Assembly: GCF_004000945.1 (NCBI RefSeq) | Contig: NZ_BIMF01000005.1 | Coordinates: 289,560 to 353,559 of the forward strand | Origin: Paenibacillus lautus NBRC 15380 | GTDB lineage: Bacteria; Bacillota; Bacilli; Paenibacillales; Paenibacillaceae | Direction: 5' to 3' | DNA length: 64,000 bases | Part shown: one piece after another, positions 36,684 to 45,631 of the stretch | How the letters are laid out: each line of letters begins with the position of its first letter | Position numbering within the stretch: the first letter of the stretch is position 1 | Notes under the pieces: model-generated | Seen by the model: the letters and a program-made list of their open reading frames with translations, nothing else | Told to the model about the DNA's origin: nothing | Database searches by the model: none | Made by a program: the position numbers and the translations under genes

Positions 36684-37127
36684 TTATCGGGCTTTGATCG
36701 CAAAACGTACCGTCGCCATTTCGTCCAGCTCGTTTTGTTCCCGAAGGAGACTTTCATGCCGGAACTTTTCTTGGGATTTGTCTCTTGCTTTCAGCCACAC
36801 TTTTTCGTCAAGCATCTTGTCTGACAATACCTTTTGTTTTTTCGTTACATTGACATGAGCGATCCTTATGTCATCCCGCTTCCGCTCAATGCATTCTTCC
36901 AAGTGCTCTGCATATACCTGAATGTTTCGGATCTCAGCGACCGGCACGCACCGCGATGCCGCCTCCTGCTGAGCATGATACATTTGATCCCGCATCTCAT
37001 ACAGCTCATTCAGACTTTTCTCTTCCGCCTGCAGCTTCCCGATGGCACTTGACAGCATCCATTCGGCTTGCGTTTTCTCGTTGCTCTTCAGGTCTACGAT
37101 TTTCTGGAATGCATAATGAAATTTCAT
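36684..37127 (-). CDS. fliJ: Flagellar export chaperone FliJ
   Basis: 147 residues, almost entirely coiled coil (FHYAFQKIVDLKSNEKTQAE, LNELYEMRDQMYHAQQEAAS), the expected shape of the FliJ stalk in the export ATPase. It follows fliI by 9 bases. Confidence 0.93.
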   Translation of the reverse strand: MKFHYAFQKIVDLKSNEKTQAEWMLSSAIGKLQAEEKSLNELYEMRDQMYHAQQEAASRCVPVAEIRNIQVYAEHLEECIERKRDDIRIAHVNVTKKQKVLSDKMLDEKVWLKARDKSQEKFRHESLLREQNELDEMATVRFAIKAR

Positions 37128-37136
37128 TCTTCAAAG

Positions 37137-38456
37137 TCATCTCCTTGAAAACTCGGAAATCAAACGTTCCTGAACCTCATTCAATGTTGTCTTCTCATTC
37201 ACTTTTTGCTTCGTAAAATCCCATATTCGCCCGATATATTCAATCGACTCATCGATATCGGCATTCGAGCCCTGTTGATATGCCCCAATATTAATCAAAT
37301 CCTCCGAGTCCTTATATATCGCCATCAGTCGCTTTACGTTCTCGGAAGCATCGATTTGTTCCTCTGGAGAAATATCTTTCATCACCCGGCTAATGCTAGC
37401 CAGCACATCGATAGCCGGAAAATGCCCTTTGTTTGCGATATTTCGGTTTAGAACGATATGACCATCGAGTATCCCCCTGACCGCATCCGCGATCGGTTCA
37501 TTCATATCGTCACCGTCTACCAGCACCGTATAAAAAGCTGTAATCGAGCCCGTTGGCCCTGTGCCTGCGCGTTCCAGAAGCTTCGGCAGACTAGCAAAAA
37601 CAGACGGAGTATAACCGCGCATGGCCGGCGGTTCTCCTACGGCAAGCCCTACTTCTCGCTGCGCCATCGCATAGCGGGTAACAGAATCCATCATCAGCAT
37701 CACATTCAGGCCGCGATCCCGGAAATACTCAGCGATCGTTGTAGCGATCAAGGCCCCCTTAATACGGATGAGTGCCGGTTGATCCGAGGTCGCTACAATC
37801 ACGACGGACCGCTTTAACCCTTCGGGACCCAAGTCCCGTTCAATGAAGTCCAGCACCTCTCGTCCACGTTCCCCGATCAAGGCAATGACATTGACATCGG
37901 CAGAAGTGTTTCGGGCAATCATTCCCATCAGGGTACTCTTACCGACACCGGATCCGGCGAATATACCGACCCGCTGGCCTTTGCCGATGGAGAGCAATCC
38001 GTCAATCGCGCGGACGCCGATGCTGATCGGCTCCTGAACCCTCGGCCTATTTAGCGGGTTCTGAGGAACATTATGGGTTGAATAATGCGGCATACGCGCC
38101 GGAATGATAGAGCCGTCCAGCGGTTGTCCCAATCCGTCCAGCACTTTGCCAAGCAGTTCCGAACCTACCTGCACGCTCAACGGTTTGCCGGTCCCGACTA
38201 CGTCACAGCCGGGACCAATGGAGTGAAGCTCACCGAGAGGCATCAGCAACACTTTGTTGTCTCTGAAACCCACGACTTCCGCCTTGAGCGGCTTGGACTG
38301 CTTCGTGGGATAGATATAACAAACATCGCCGATGCTCGCATCCGGTCCCTCGGACTCCACCATCAGTCCGATAACCTGTGTAACTTTGCCGTTGATGCGA
38401 ACGGGGTCCAGATGTTTCAGATGATCCATGTACCGTGCGCTATTCAGCTTCTTCAT
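37137..38456 (-). CDS. fliI: Flagellar export ATPase FliI
   Basis: F1-beta-like ATPase that powers substrate unloading at the export gate. 439 residues with Walker A GIFAGSGVGKSTLMGMIARN, Walker B-like LNVMLMMDSVTRYAMAQREV and the F1-type signature PSVFASLPKLLERAG. ATG 38456 has GGAG 8 bases upstream and lies within the end of fliH. Confidence 0.97.
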   Translation of the reverse strand: MKKLNSARYMDHLKHLDPVRINGKVTQVIGLMVESEGPDASIGDVCYIYPTKQSKPLKAEVVGFRDNKVLLMPLGELHSIGPGCDVVGTGKPLSVQVGSELLGKVLDGLGQPLDGSIIPARMPHYSTHNVPQNPLNRPRVQEPISIGVRAIDGLLSIGKGQRVGIFAGSGVGKSTLMGMIARNTSADVNVIALIGERGREVLDFIERDLGPEGLKRSVVIVATSDQPALIRIKGALIATTIAEYFRDRGLNVMLMMDSVTRYAMAQREVGLAVGEPPAMRGYTPSVFASLPKLLERAGTGPTGSITAFYTVLVDGDDMNEPIADAVRGILDGHIVLNRNIANKGHFPAIDVLASISRVMKDISPEEQIDASENVKRLMAIYKDSEDLINIGAYQQGSNADIDESIEYIGRIWDFTKQKVNEKTTLNEVQERLISEFSRR

Positions 38457-39291
38457 CTTGATTTCTCCGTTCCTCGTCATCAAGAGCGAACCGCACCAGT
38501 TCTTTTTTGATCTCAGATAGCTGTGTATCGATGCGGGCGTCCACGCTTCCGAAGGAAGACCGGATCACGCAGCCGTGATCCTTAACCGTGGAATCCGGCA
38601 AAATTTGAAGTTCCGCCTGAGAATCGATCGATAATCCGAGCTCTTCCCGTGCCGCGTATACAAATTCGAATTGTTCAGGAGCAACGCAGAGGGAGATGAC
38701 TCCTTTTTCCCGTTTGCGTGCCAGATTCTTTCGAATCAGCTCCAGCGTGAAATCAGGTTCAATCGTAAGCTGACGATCCAGTACTTTCTCCGCTATGCTG
38801 CAGCTGAGCTCCACCAAAAACGGCTCCGCTTCCTGAATCAAATCATCTTTCGCTTGATGGGCCAGTTGAAGCAATTCACTCGCTTGTAATGTCGCTTGCT
38901 CCATCAGTTCCTTCATCTCAAGTTCTGCCTTGGTCGAGCCCTCGGCGTACCCTTGGTTAAATCCTTCCATCTTCAGCGTTTCGGACAAATCCTCGTCCTG
39001 AAGCCTTCTTTCGGTCCACCACGCTTCAATCTGCTGCTGTGCTTCAGTCAACAGCCGCTCCGCCTCTTCCGAAGCCTCACGGATTTGTCGTTCGGCAAAC
39101 TCCTGAGCATCCTTCAGCATCTCATGCTTTAAGCGTTCAGCTTCAGCCAGCGTCTGTACGACGGCCGGCTCGGCAATCGGCGGAGTATATTCCTCTACCG
39201 TTTCCTGGGTCGGTGAAGCGTAACGACGAGCAAGATCCAACTCTTTCAACACATCCATCGGTTTATAGTGGGACGATTTGATCAAGTTAGA
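38440..39291 (-). CDS. fliH: Flagellar export ATPase regulator FliH
   Basis: Holds FliI at the C-ring and controls its ATPase. About 283 residues: long Glu/Gln-rich coiled coil (about 55-130) with GFNQGYAEGSTKAELEMKEL, and a C-terminal V-ATPase E-subunit-like domain (CSIAEKVLDRQLTIEPDFTL to GSVDARIDTQLSEIKKELVR). Start uncertain: TTG 39291 is 9 bases from GGAGGAG, while ATG 39300 abuts that site. Both overlap or touch the end of fliG. Confidence 0.92.
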   Translation of the reverse strand, partial: SNLIKSSHYKPMDVLKELDLARRYASPTQETVEEYTPPIAEPAVVQTLAEAERLKHEMLKDAQEFAERQIREASEEAERLLTEAQQQIEAWWTERRLQDEDLSETLKMEGFNQGYAEGSTKAELEMKELMEQATLQASELLQLAHQAKDDLIQEAEPFLVELSCSIAEKVLDRQLTIEPDFTLELIRKNLARKREKGVISLCVAPEQFEFVYAAREELGLSIDSQAELQILPDSTVKDHGCVIRSSFGSVDARIDTQLSEIKKELVRFALDDEERRNQDEEAE

Positions 39292-40312
39292 CAATGATGT
39301 CATCTCCTCCGCCACGGGCAATAATGACCTCGCCCGCTTCTTCGAGTCTTCGGATCGTGCTTACAATCCGAGTCTGAGCTTCCTCTACATCACGCAGCCG
39401 CACCGGTCCCATGTATTCCATTTCTTCGCGGAAGGTTTCGGCCATACGCTTGGACATGTTGCGGAAAATGACATCCCGTACCTCTTCGCTTGCCACCTTG
39501 AGTGCAAGCTGTAAATCGGCGTTCTCGACATCGCGGATAATACGCTGTATCGAACGGTTGTCCACGTTGACGATATCTTCGAATACGAACATCCGCTTCT
39601 TGATTTCTTCAGCGAGCTCGGGATCCTGGATTTCCAGGGAGTCGAGGATCGTTCGTTCCGTTCCGCGGTCCACACCGTTCAGAATTTGAACGATGGATTC
39701 AATGCCACCCGCACTGGTGTAATCCTGGGTAACCGTCGCCGACAGCTTCTGTTCCAGCACGCGCTCCACCTGGGCAATGACTTCTGGTGAAGTACTGTCC
39801 ATGACTGCAACCCTACGAGCTACTTCGGCCTGCTTCTCTTGCGGAAGCGAAGATAGGATCGCGGATGCCTGCTCGTATTGAAGATATGACAAGACGAGTG
39901 CAATGGTCTGCGCATTTTCGTTCTGGATAAAGTTCAGAATTTGGCTTGGGTCCGCTTTGCGGGCAAAGTCAAACGGTCTTACTTGAAGCGTTGCCGTCAG
40001 TCTGTTGATCACTTCCATCGCTTTTTGCTGTCCAAGCGCCTTCTCCAAAATCTCTTTAGCGTAATTAATACCGCCTTGGGAGATGTATTCCTGGGCCAGA
40101 CAAATTTGATGGAATTCCTGAATAATGCTATCTTTCTCATCACTGTCGACTTTGCGAACATTCGCAATCTCCAGCGTTAATTGTTCAATTTCTTCATCTC
40201 GAAGATGCTTAAATATTTGAGCAGACACTTCCGGGCCAAGTGTAATGAGCAGTATAGCCGCTTTTTGACGTCCGCTTAACAGTTGGTTATTTCCCTTAGC
40301 CAATGCTTCCAC
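39287..40312 (-). CDS. fliG: Flagellar motor switch protein FliG
   Basis: Links the MS ring to the C-ring and contacts the stators. 341 residues with the N-terminal domain (GRQKAAILLITLGPEVSAQI), the middle EHPQ-like segment here as NENAQTIALVLSYLQYEQAS, and the C-terminal torque helix DLQLALKVASEEVRDVIFRN carrying alternating charges. Start GTG 40312 has GAGG 7 bases upstream; TTG 40303 is an alternative. Confidence 0.97.
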   Translation of the reverse strand: MEALAKGNNQLLSGRQKAAILLITLGPEVSAQIFKHLRDEEIEQLTLEIANVRKVDSDEKDSIIQEFHQICLAQEYISQGGINYAKEILEKALGQQKAMEVINRLTATLQVRPFDFARKADPSQILNFIQNENAQTIALVLSYLQYEQASAILSSLPQEKQAEVARRVAVMDSTSPEVIAQVERVLEQKLSATVTQDYTSAGGIESIVQILNGVDRGTERTILDSLEIQDPELAEEIKKRMFVFEDIVNVDNRSIQRIIRDVENADLQLALKVASEEVRDVIFRNMSKRMAETFREEMEYMGPVRLRDVEEAQTRIVSTIRRLEEAGEVIIARGGGDDIIV

Positions 40313-40314
40313 CT

Positions 40315-41895
40315 CTATTCCTCAGCTAGCCATGTGCGAAGTAAATTCACGAATTCATCTGGCTTCTTCTTCGCCAAGGTTTCGAGCTGCTTACGAACCT
40401 GGCTTTCATTGGTTATACTTTCGAGATTAATCGATGGGAATTCCGTAACCGGCGGAAGTTGAATGTCATCTTCAAATTCTTCCTGCTGCTGTCTGCGTCT
40501 GCGGATTATGAAATAGGTTCCTCCAGCAATTAACGCCAACGCAGCGATACCAATTCCCCATAATACAGGCTGTGAAAATACGGTTTTCGGGTTTTCATCC
40601 GCATTTACATTAAATACCTGTGAAATAACCGAAACTTTTTTGGACAAATCAGCGTCTGTATAAGTAGAGCCTGTATCCGAGAGCGATGCTCGTACGATAT
40701 TAACCAGAATGTTCTGTATTGCCGTTCTTGTTGCGTCATCCAAAGTTTGTTGTCCGGCAGGTGGTTCAACCGAGACATTAATGGTTAAATCTTTAACAGT
40801 ATATGGACTAGCTATGATATCCTTCGTAATCCGGTTAACTTCATAGTTAACGGTTTTGGAGAGCTCTTCCGAGTTCGTTTCCCCGCTTCCAGAATCGCTT
40901 GGATATCCCGGAACAGCTTCTTCGCCTACACCGGCCACTCCGCCGGTTGGACTACTGGTTCCCGAATAGTTCTTCTGGATCTCCTGAACACTGAGCTCAA
41001 TCCCCTTCATTTCTTCTTCATCAACAGGGGTTACGATGTTTTCCTTGCTTTGCACCTGATCAAAGTTCAGTTTGGAAGCAACCAGAACATTGACTTTATT
41101 CGATCCCATGTATTGCGAGAGGAACTGCTGAACATTTTGCCTAACGTCGCTTTCGAATTTTTTCTGAAGCGCGAAGTTTTCTTCCACCTTACCAATCAAT
41201 CCGCCTTGACCGCCTTTAGCTGTTGCGAGCAGCTCGACTTCGTCATTGGTGATTGTAATGTTCTCAACCGGTAAGTTCGGAATGGCCGTCTTCACGAGGT
41301 TGTAATACCCGTCAATGACTTCTTGATTAGGACGATAGCCCGGTTTGAATTGCACAACTACAGAAGCGCTGGCTTGATCTTCGTTTCCGTTTTTTGCAAA
41401 TACACTTTCTTTAGGCAGATTTAATAATACCGTTGCATCTTGAACGCCCTGCATCTTCTCAAGCAGTCGTTCTACTTCGCCATTCAGTGCATTTACATAT
41501 TTCACTTCGAATTCGTTATCTGTCATCCCGATGGCTGATGCGTTCTTCTCGAAGGTTTCGAATCCGATCGTACCATTCTGTACAAGTCCTTGAGACCCTA
41601 CATCAATCTGGACTTTAGCTGCGCTCGTACTCGGAACCAGGATGCTTCTGCCATCCTCGCTCAGCTTGTAGGAAATCCCTTGGGTCTCCAGGTGGCTGAT
41701 GATTCCTGCGGCGTCGCTGGAATTTAGATCCCGGAATGCTACTTCGTACTTCGTCTTAGAGAACTGCATCGTTAGTACGATTAGAGCAATCAAAACAAAT
41801 GCTATTGTAGCGATTAACATTATTTTTTGTTTGTTGCTGAATTGGTTCCAATACTGGGTCATTCTCTCCCGATACTGGGTAATTCTCTCGTTCAC
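40315..41895 (-). CDS. fliF: Flagellar MS-ring protein FliF
   Basis: Forms the membrane ring on which the basal body is built. 526 residues: two membrane helices (about 24-43 and 445-466), ring-building motifs between them (VAFRDLNSSDAAGIISHLET; SASVVVQFKPGYRPNQEVID), and a C-terminal FliG-binding tail (PDEFVNLLRTWLAEE). The start is GTG 41895. It ends 3 bases before fliG. Confidence 0.97.
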   Translation of the reverse strand: MNERITQYRERMTQYWNQFSNKQKIMLIATIAFVLIALIVLTMQFSKTKYEVAFRDLNSSDAAGIISHLETQGISYKLSEDGRSILVPSTSAAKVQIDVGSQGLVQNGTIGFETFEKNASAIGMTDNEFEVKYVNALNGEVERLLEKMQGVQDATVLLNLPKESVFAKNGNEDQASASVVVQFKPGYRPNQEVIDGYYNLVKTAIPNLPVENITITNDEVELLATAKGGQGGLIGKVEENFALQKKFESDVRQNVQQFLSQYMGSNKVNVLVASKLNFDQVQSKENIVTPVDEEEMKGIELSVQEIQKNYSGTSSPTGGVAGVGEEAVPGYPSDSGSGETNSEELSKTVNYEVNRITKDIIASPYTVKDLTINVSVEPPAGQQTLDDATRTAIQNILVNIVRASLSDTGSTYTDADLSKKVSVISQVFNVNADENPKTVFSQPVLWGIGIAALALIAGGTYFIIRRRRQQQEEFEDDIQLPPVTEFPSINLESITNESQVRKQLETLAKKKPDEFVNLLRTWLAEE

Positions 41896-41929
41896 ATTGT
41901 CACCCCATCCGAAACTTTGCTAGAAACAT

Positions 41930-42238
41930 TTAGATTTGCGTGCGCATGATCTCTTGATAGGCTTCTACCACTTTGTTTCGGACCTGTGTTGTGAGCTGAA
42001 TGCTCAACAGAGCCTGTTGGGCGGATATCATCGCCTGATCTACGTTTACTTGTCCAATCATTAATTTATCGCTCATGACATGTGCATTTTGCTCCTGTGC
42101 TGCCACAGAGTTCAGTGCTTCATTCAGGTAAGAGCCAAAATCGCGAATCGATTCGGATGGAGTCGCTCCATTTTTCACTTGCTCCTGCATTTGAAGCGGC
42201 TGTACGCCCTGAACACTGAACATTGCATTTTGAATCAT
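41930..42238 (-). CDS. fliE: Flagellar basal body protein FliE
   Basis: 102-residue rod-MS-ring junction protein, with the conserved C-terminal half (SFGSYLNEALNSVAAQEQ-type: DFGSYLNEALNSVAAQEQNA, then DKLMIGQVNVDQAMISAQQA). ATG 42238 has AGGAGG upstream. Confidence 0.95.
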   Translation of the reverse strand: MIQNAMFSVQGVQPLQMQEQVKNGATPSESIRDFGSYLNEALNSVAAQEQNAHVMSDKLMIGQVNVDQAMISAQQALLSIQLTTQVRNKVVEAYQEIMRTQI

Positions 42239-42282
42239 CTCTCTCTCCTCCTACAATATGGGCTTATGTATTTACCGCTGTG

Positions 42283-42732
42283 CTATCTACCGATCTCCAA
42301 CGCCTTCATAATCATCGCTTTCGAAGCATTTATCGCAGTAACGTTAGCTTCGTAAGAACGGGTAGCTGCCAGCATATCCACCATTTCCTTCGTAATGTCC
42401 ACGTTAGGCATAAAGACATAGCCTTCCGCATTCGCATCCGGATGTGTAGGGTTATATACCTGTTTCAGCGGGGTTTGATCTTCCCGCACCTGCGCAACCT
42501 TTACCCCTTGTCCCACATTCTGACCATTCATCTGAGCTCTGAGAAGCCCTTCAAATGATTCCTGCTGCGGCTGTAACACAACCGTTTTACGGCGATACGG
42601 GACGGCTTGGCCGTTCTCGATCCGTGCGCGAGTGGTTTCCGCATTGGCTATGTTGGAGGAGATGACATCCATTCGAAGCCGTTGTGCTGTTAGAGCTGAT
42701 GCATTAATACCGAAGCTATTGCTAATATTCAT
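42283..42732 (-). CDS. flgC: Flagellar basal-body rod protein FlgC
   Basis: 149-residue proximal rod subunit. The N-terminal rod signature INASALTAQRLRMDVISSNI followed by ANAETTR, and the C-terminal NVDITKEMVDMLAATRSYEA, are clear. It is 5 bases after flgB. Confidence 0.96.
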   Translation of the reverse strand: MNISNSFGINASALTAQRLRMDVISSNIANAETTRARIENGQAVPYRRKTVVLQPQQESFEGLLRAQMNGQNVGQGVKVAQVREDQTPLKQVYNPTHPDANAEGYVFMPNVDITKEMVDMLAATRSYEANVTAINASKAMIMKALEIGR

Positions 42733-42737
42733 GAACC

Positions 42738-43145
42738 CTATCTCCCTTCAATAGCTGTACGCATCATTCGAATCTGCTCATTTACAGCTTGTATGTATGA
42801 ATTATAACGGAGCTGATTCTCTGCAAGCAGCGACATTTCTCTGTCTGCATCGACATTATTCTGGTTGTTATTCATGGAACTGCTGCCATCCTTCATGACC
42901 GAAGCCTCAGGAATCCCCCCGGTTGGACCAATGACAAAATGCCGGGGATCCGTTCTTCTGCCCTGAAGCGACAATTGGGCCCCATCCATTTCTTTTTTCA
43001 GAAGACTCTCAAAGGATACCTCGGATCTCTTAAAATGAGGAGTATCCACGTTGGCGATATTGTTTGCAATCACATTGTTTCTGAGATTCGCTGCATCCAA
43101 ACCGCTTTGAAGCCGTTGAAAAGAACTATTGTTCAACAGATTCAC
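42738..43145 (-). CDS. flgB: Flagellar basal-body rod protein FlgB
   Basis: 135-residue proximal rod subunit and first gene of the fla/che operon. Signature RLQSGLDAANLRNNVIANNI followed by ANVDTPHFKR. Start GTG 43145 has GGAGG 9 bases upstream. The operon promoter must lie between here and the hslU terminator or further upstream by read-through. Confidence 0.96.
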   Translation of the reverse strand: MNLLNNSSFQRLQSGLDAANLRNNVIANNIANVDTPHFKRSEVSFESLLKKEMDGAQLSLQGRRTDPRHFVIGPTGGIPEASVMKDGSSSMNNNQNNVDADREMSLLAENQLRYNSYIQAVNEQIRMMRTAIEGR

Positions 43146-43603
43146 TAGCTCATTCCTCCTGACTGGACTTTGCAGAAAGGTATTCCACTCTTCCTAGCTA
43201 AATCCTCTTTTTTCGACAAATCATATAATCCGTATGAACTAACCTAGGTCTTAAGTAGAAAAAGACAACATGATGTCACATAAACTAAGTTTCTTAAAGA
43301 TTGGGACTTTTTACAATAAGAAAAAAGCCCTATCTTTTACCAAAAAGAAGGGCTTTGTGTTCATTTTTATCCGGTTTTTTTCTATATTATTGCAAATCGT
43401 ACCACTAAATCTGTAAAATTTAAGCGATTTTTCCCGAAGGGTAGGTCCTGCTACGACCCATAAAATTCACAAAAAATTACGAAATCCGTCCCGATTCCTT
43501 CCAACATGCGAAAGCGCTTCGACAACTTGCTGCGAGGATCGGGATGAATATCGACAATTATTTCCTTTCGCATACCCGGCAGATAGACCTATATGAAATG
43601 CAA
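43146..43603. other. hslU-flgB intergenic region; fla/che leader with unexplained structured sequence
   Basis: 458 bases without a gene. From the hslU side on the minus strand it holds a long stem TCCCGATCC/GGAATCGGGA with one bulged base (about 43487-43545). Inside this stem is a palindromic AAGCGCTT core (43512-43519) resembling a CcpA site, with three mismatches from consensus. Then come an AT-rich stretch, GGGTCGTAGCAGGACC (about 43444-43460) and a small TTCG-capped hairpin (CCCTTCGGG), followed by the hslU terminator. The last 170 bases before flgB are AT-rich. The best -10-like match there is TATATG near 43223, without a good -35, so the operon promoter is not resolved. A sigma-D-type promoter was looked for and is not convincing. 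Confidence 0.45.
43321..43357 (-). terminator. Terminator between hslU and the fla/che operon
   Basis: AAAGCCCT pairs with AGGGCTTT around a 17-base loop, followed on the minus strand by a T-run. It lies about 250 bases after the hslU stop and about 175 bases before flgB, so it could act as an attenuator in a long flagellar leader as well as ending hslU transcripts. Confidence 0.8.
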
Positions 43604-45010
43604 CTACAGGATATACTGACTCAAGTCCCGGTCCTGGGCGATACCGGCGAGTTTCTCACGGACATACTGCGGCGTGATCACCATGCGGTCCAGCGTCAAC
43701 TCAGGCGCTTCAAATGATAAGTCTTCGAGGAGTTTCTCCAATATCGTATGAAGTCTCCGCGCGCCTATATTCTCCGTGTTCTGGTTAACCGAAGCGGCAA
43801 TTTGGGCGATCTCCCGTATAGCTTCTGGGGAAAACTCAACCTCAAGATCTTCAGTACGCAGCAGATTGACGTATTGCTTGGTCAGCGCATTTTTCGGCTC
43901 AGTCAAAATGGATACAAAATCGTCGAGTGACAAGCTGCTGAGCTCCACCCGAATCGGAAAACGCCCCTGAAGCTCGGGAATCAAATCCGATGGCTTCGCA
44001 ATATGAAAAGCACCTGCAGCGATGAAGAGGACAAAGTCCGTTTTTACCGGCCCGTATTTGGTCATAATGGTTGAGCCTTCCACGATAGGCAAAATATCGC
44101 GCTGCACGCCTTCTCTGGACACATCGGGACCCGATTGACGGCCCTGGCTGGCAACCTTGTCGATCTCGTCGATAAAGATAATGCCGGATTGCTCTGCCCG
44201 ACGAATGGACTCCTGAATGACATCATCCATATCGATGAGCTTGCCCGCTTCCTCTTGCGTCAGCACTTTCCTGGCTTCCTTGACGGACAGCTTGCGGCGC
44301 TTTGTGCGCTTCGGCATCAGATTACCGAACATTTCCTGCATGTTCATACCCATTTGATCATTGCCCTGCCCCGCAAACATATCAAACATGTTCGGAGCAG
44401 CATCCTCAACATCAATCTCAATCGTTTCGTCTTCAAGCTTACCGGACAGCAGGTTAAAGCGTACCTGTCTCCGTTTCTCTTTGAGACTAACGTCCTTATC
44501 GTCCGCATCCTCATCTTCGGCCTGGGTATCGTTACTAGCACCGCCAAACAGCATCTCAAAGGGATTTCGCTGGCTCTTCTGGCCTTTGGTTGAAGGCGCC
44601 AACAGCTGAACGATCCGCTCGTTCGCCATTTCCTCGGCTTTGTCCTTTACCTTCTCGGTACGTTCCAGCTTCACCATCCGGATCGCGGTTTCCACCAGAT
44701 CCCGGACCATGGATTCCACATCACGGCCGACATATCCAACCTCGGTAAACTTTGTCGCCTCGACCTTGACGAACGGTGCATGGACCAGCTTGGCAAGCCT
44801 TCTCGCAATCTCCGTTTTGCCGACGCCGGTAGGACCGATCATCAGAATGTTCTTCGGTACGATTTCATCCCGCTCGTCATCCGTAAGCAAACTCCGACGA
44901 TAGCGGTTCCGAAGTGCTACAGCGACCGATTTTTTAGCGTCCTTTTGGCCTACGATGTATTTATCCAGCTCGGATACAATCTGTCTTGGCGTCATCGATT
45001 CTTTACTCAT
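43604..45010 (-). CDS. hslU: ATP-dependent protease ATPase subunit HslU (ClpY)
   Basis: AAA+ unfoldase that feeds substrates to HslV. 468 residues with [20 protein letters not shown] at the N-terminus, Walker [18 protein letters not shown], the GYVGRDVE pore loop, Walker [13 protein letters not shown], an intermediate I domain (about 110-240) and the C-terminal tail ending in YIL that docks on HslV. ATG 45010 has GGAGG 8 bases upstream. codY does not follow it here. Confidence 0.97.
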   Translation of the reverse strand: MSKESMTPRQIVSELDKYIVGQKDAKKSVAVALRNRYRRSLLTDDERDEIVPKNILMIGPTGVGKTEIARRLAKLVHAPFVKVEATKFTEVGYVGRDVESMVRDLVETAIRMVKLERTEKVKDKAEEMANERIVQLLAPSTKGQKSQRNPFEMLFGGASNDTQAEDEDADDKDVSLKEKRRQVRFNLLSGKLEDETIEIDVEDAAPNMFDMFAGQGNDQMGMNMQEMFGNLMPKRTKRRKLSVKEARKVLTQEEAGKLIDMDDVIQESIRRAEQSGIIFIDEIDKVASQGRQSGPDVSREGVQRDILPIVEGSTIMTKYGPVKTDFVLFIAAGAFHIAKPSDLIPELQGRFPIRVELSSLSLDDFVSILTEPKNALTKQYVNLLRTEDLEVEFSPEAIREIAQIAASVNQNTENIGARRLHTILEKLLEDLSFEAPELTLDRMVITPQYVREKLAGIAQDRDLSQYIL

Positions 45011-45059
45011 CGCGAATACCTCCACCCCTGATATGGCTATTTGTTGCTGTATGGCATCC

Positions 45060-45602
45060 TTACAGCTCTTCGACAATAATATTGCTGTTGGTATAGACAC
45101 ACACCTCAGAAGCGATCTGAAGCGCTTCTCTGGCTATGTCTTTCGCTTCCATATGTCCGGCATGACGCTTAAGCGCCCGACCTGCCGACAAGGCAAAATT
45201 GCCGCCTGACCCAATGGCCAGCACATCATCATCGGGCTCGATGATTTCGCCGCCGCCTGAAATCAGCAGCATCCCTGTTTTATCCATAACAATCATCAAA
45301 GCTTCAAGTTTGCGAAGCACGCGGTCTTGACGCCAGTCCTTCGCGAGCTCAACAGCGGCACGCTGCAGGTTGCCATGGTGCTCTTCCAGCTTGCCTTCGA
45401 ATTTCTCAAATAACGTGATTGCATCCGCCACAGAACCGGCAAAACCGGCGACAACTTGTCCCCGGTAAAGACGGCGCACTTTCTTGGCGGTCTGCTTCAT
45501 CACTACACTTTCACCAAATGTAACTTGGCCATCGCCGGCAATAGCTGCTGTGCCATTATGCCGTACTGCGCAAATCGTAGTGGCGTGAAAAGTCATTTCC
45601 AT
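45060..45602 (-). CDS. hslV: ATP-dependent protease peptidase subunit HslV (ClpQ)
   Basis: Proteasome-related N-terminal nucleophile peptidase. 180 residues with [26 protein letters not shown] and [14 protein letters not shown]. The N-terminus needs care: ATG 45602 (GGGAGG 10 bases upstream) gives Met-Glu-Met-Thr-Phe-His-Ala-Thr-Thr, while ATG 45596 gives Met-Thr-Phe-His, which could expose Thr after Met removal. B. subtilis has an N-terminally extended form with a Ser nucleophile. xerC, which precedes hslV in B. subtilis, is missing; trmFO is 29 bases upstream. Confidence 0.95.
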   Translation of the reverse strand: MEMTFHATTICAVRHNGTAAIAGDGQVTFGESVVMKQTAKKVRRLYRGQVVAGFAGSVADAITLFEKFEGKLEEHHGNLQRAAVELAKDWRQDRVLRKLEALMIVMDKTGMLLISGGGEIIEPDDDVLAIGSGGNFALSAGRALKRHAGHMEAKDIAREALQIASEVCVYTNSNIIVEEL

Positions 45603-45631
45603 GATGGCAAGACCTCCCTAAGAAAATAAGA

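Noticed and set aside
43200..43260. Sigma-D type promoter for flgB
   Set aside because: ACGGATTAT near 43225 only loosely resembles GCCGATAT, and the -35 match is poor.
43440..43500. Cyclic-di-GMP or other known riboswitch ahead of flgB
   Set aside because: The conserved GCAAACC and GGGACGCAAAG blocks of the GEMM class are not present, and no other known class fits.
43508..43523. CcpA site controlling the fla/che operon
   Set aside because: Only the AAGCGCTT core is good; three consensus positions fail and it lies inside a larger stem far from flgB.
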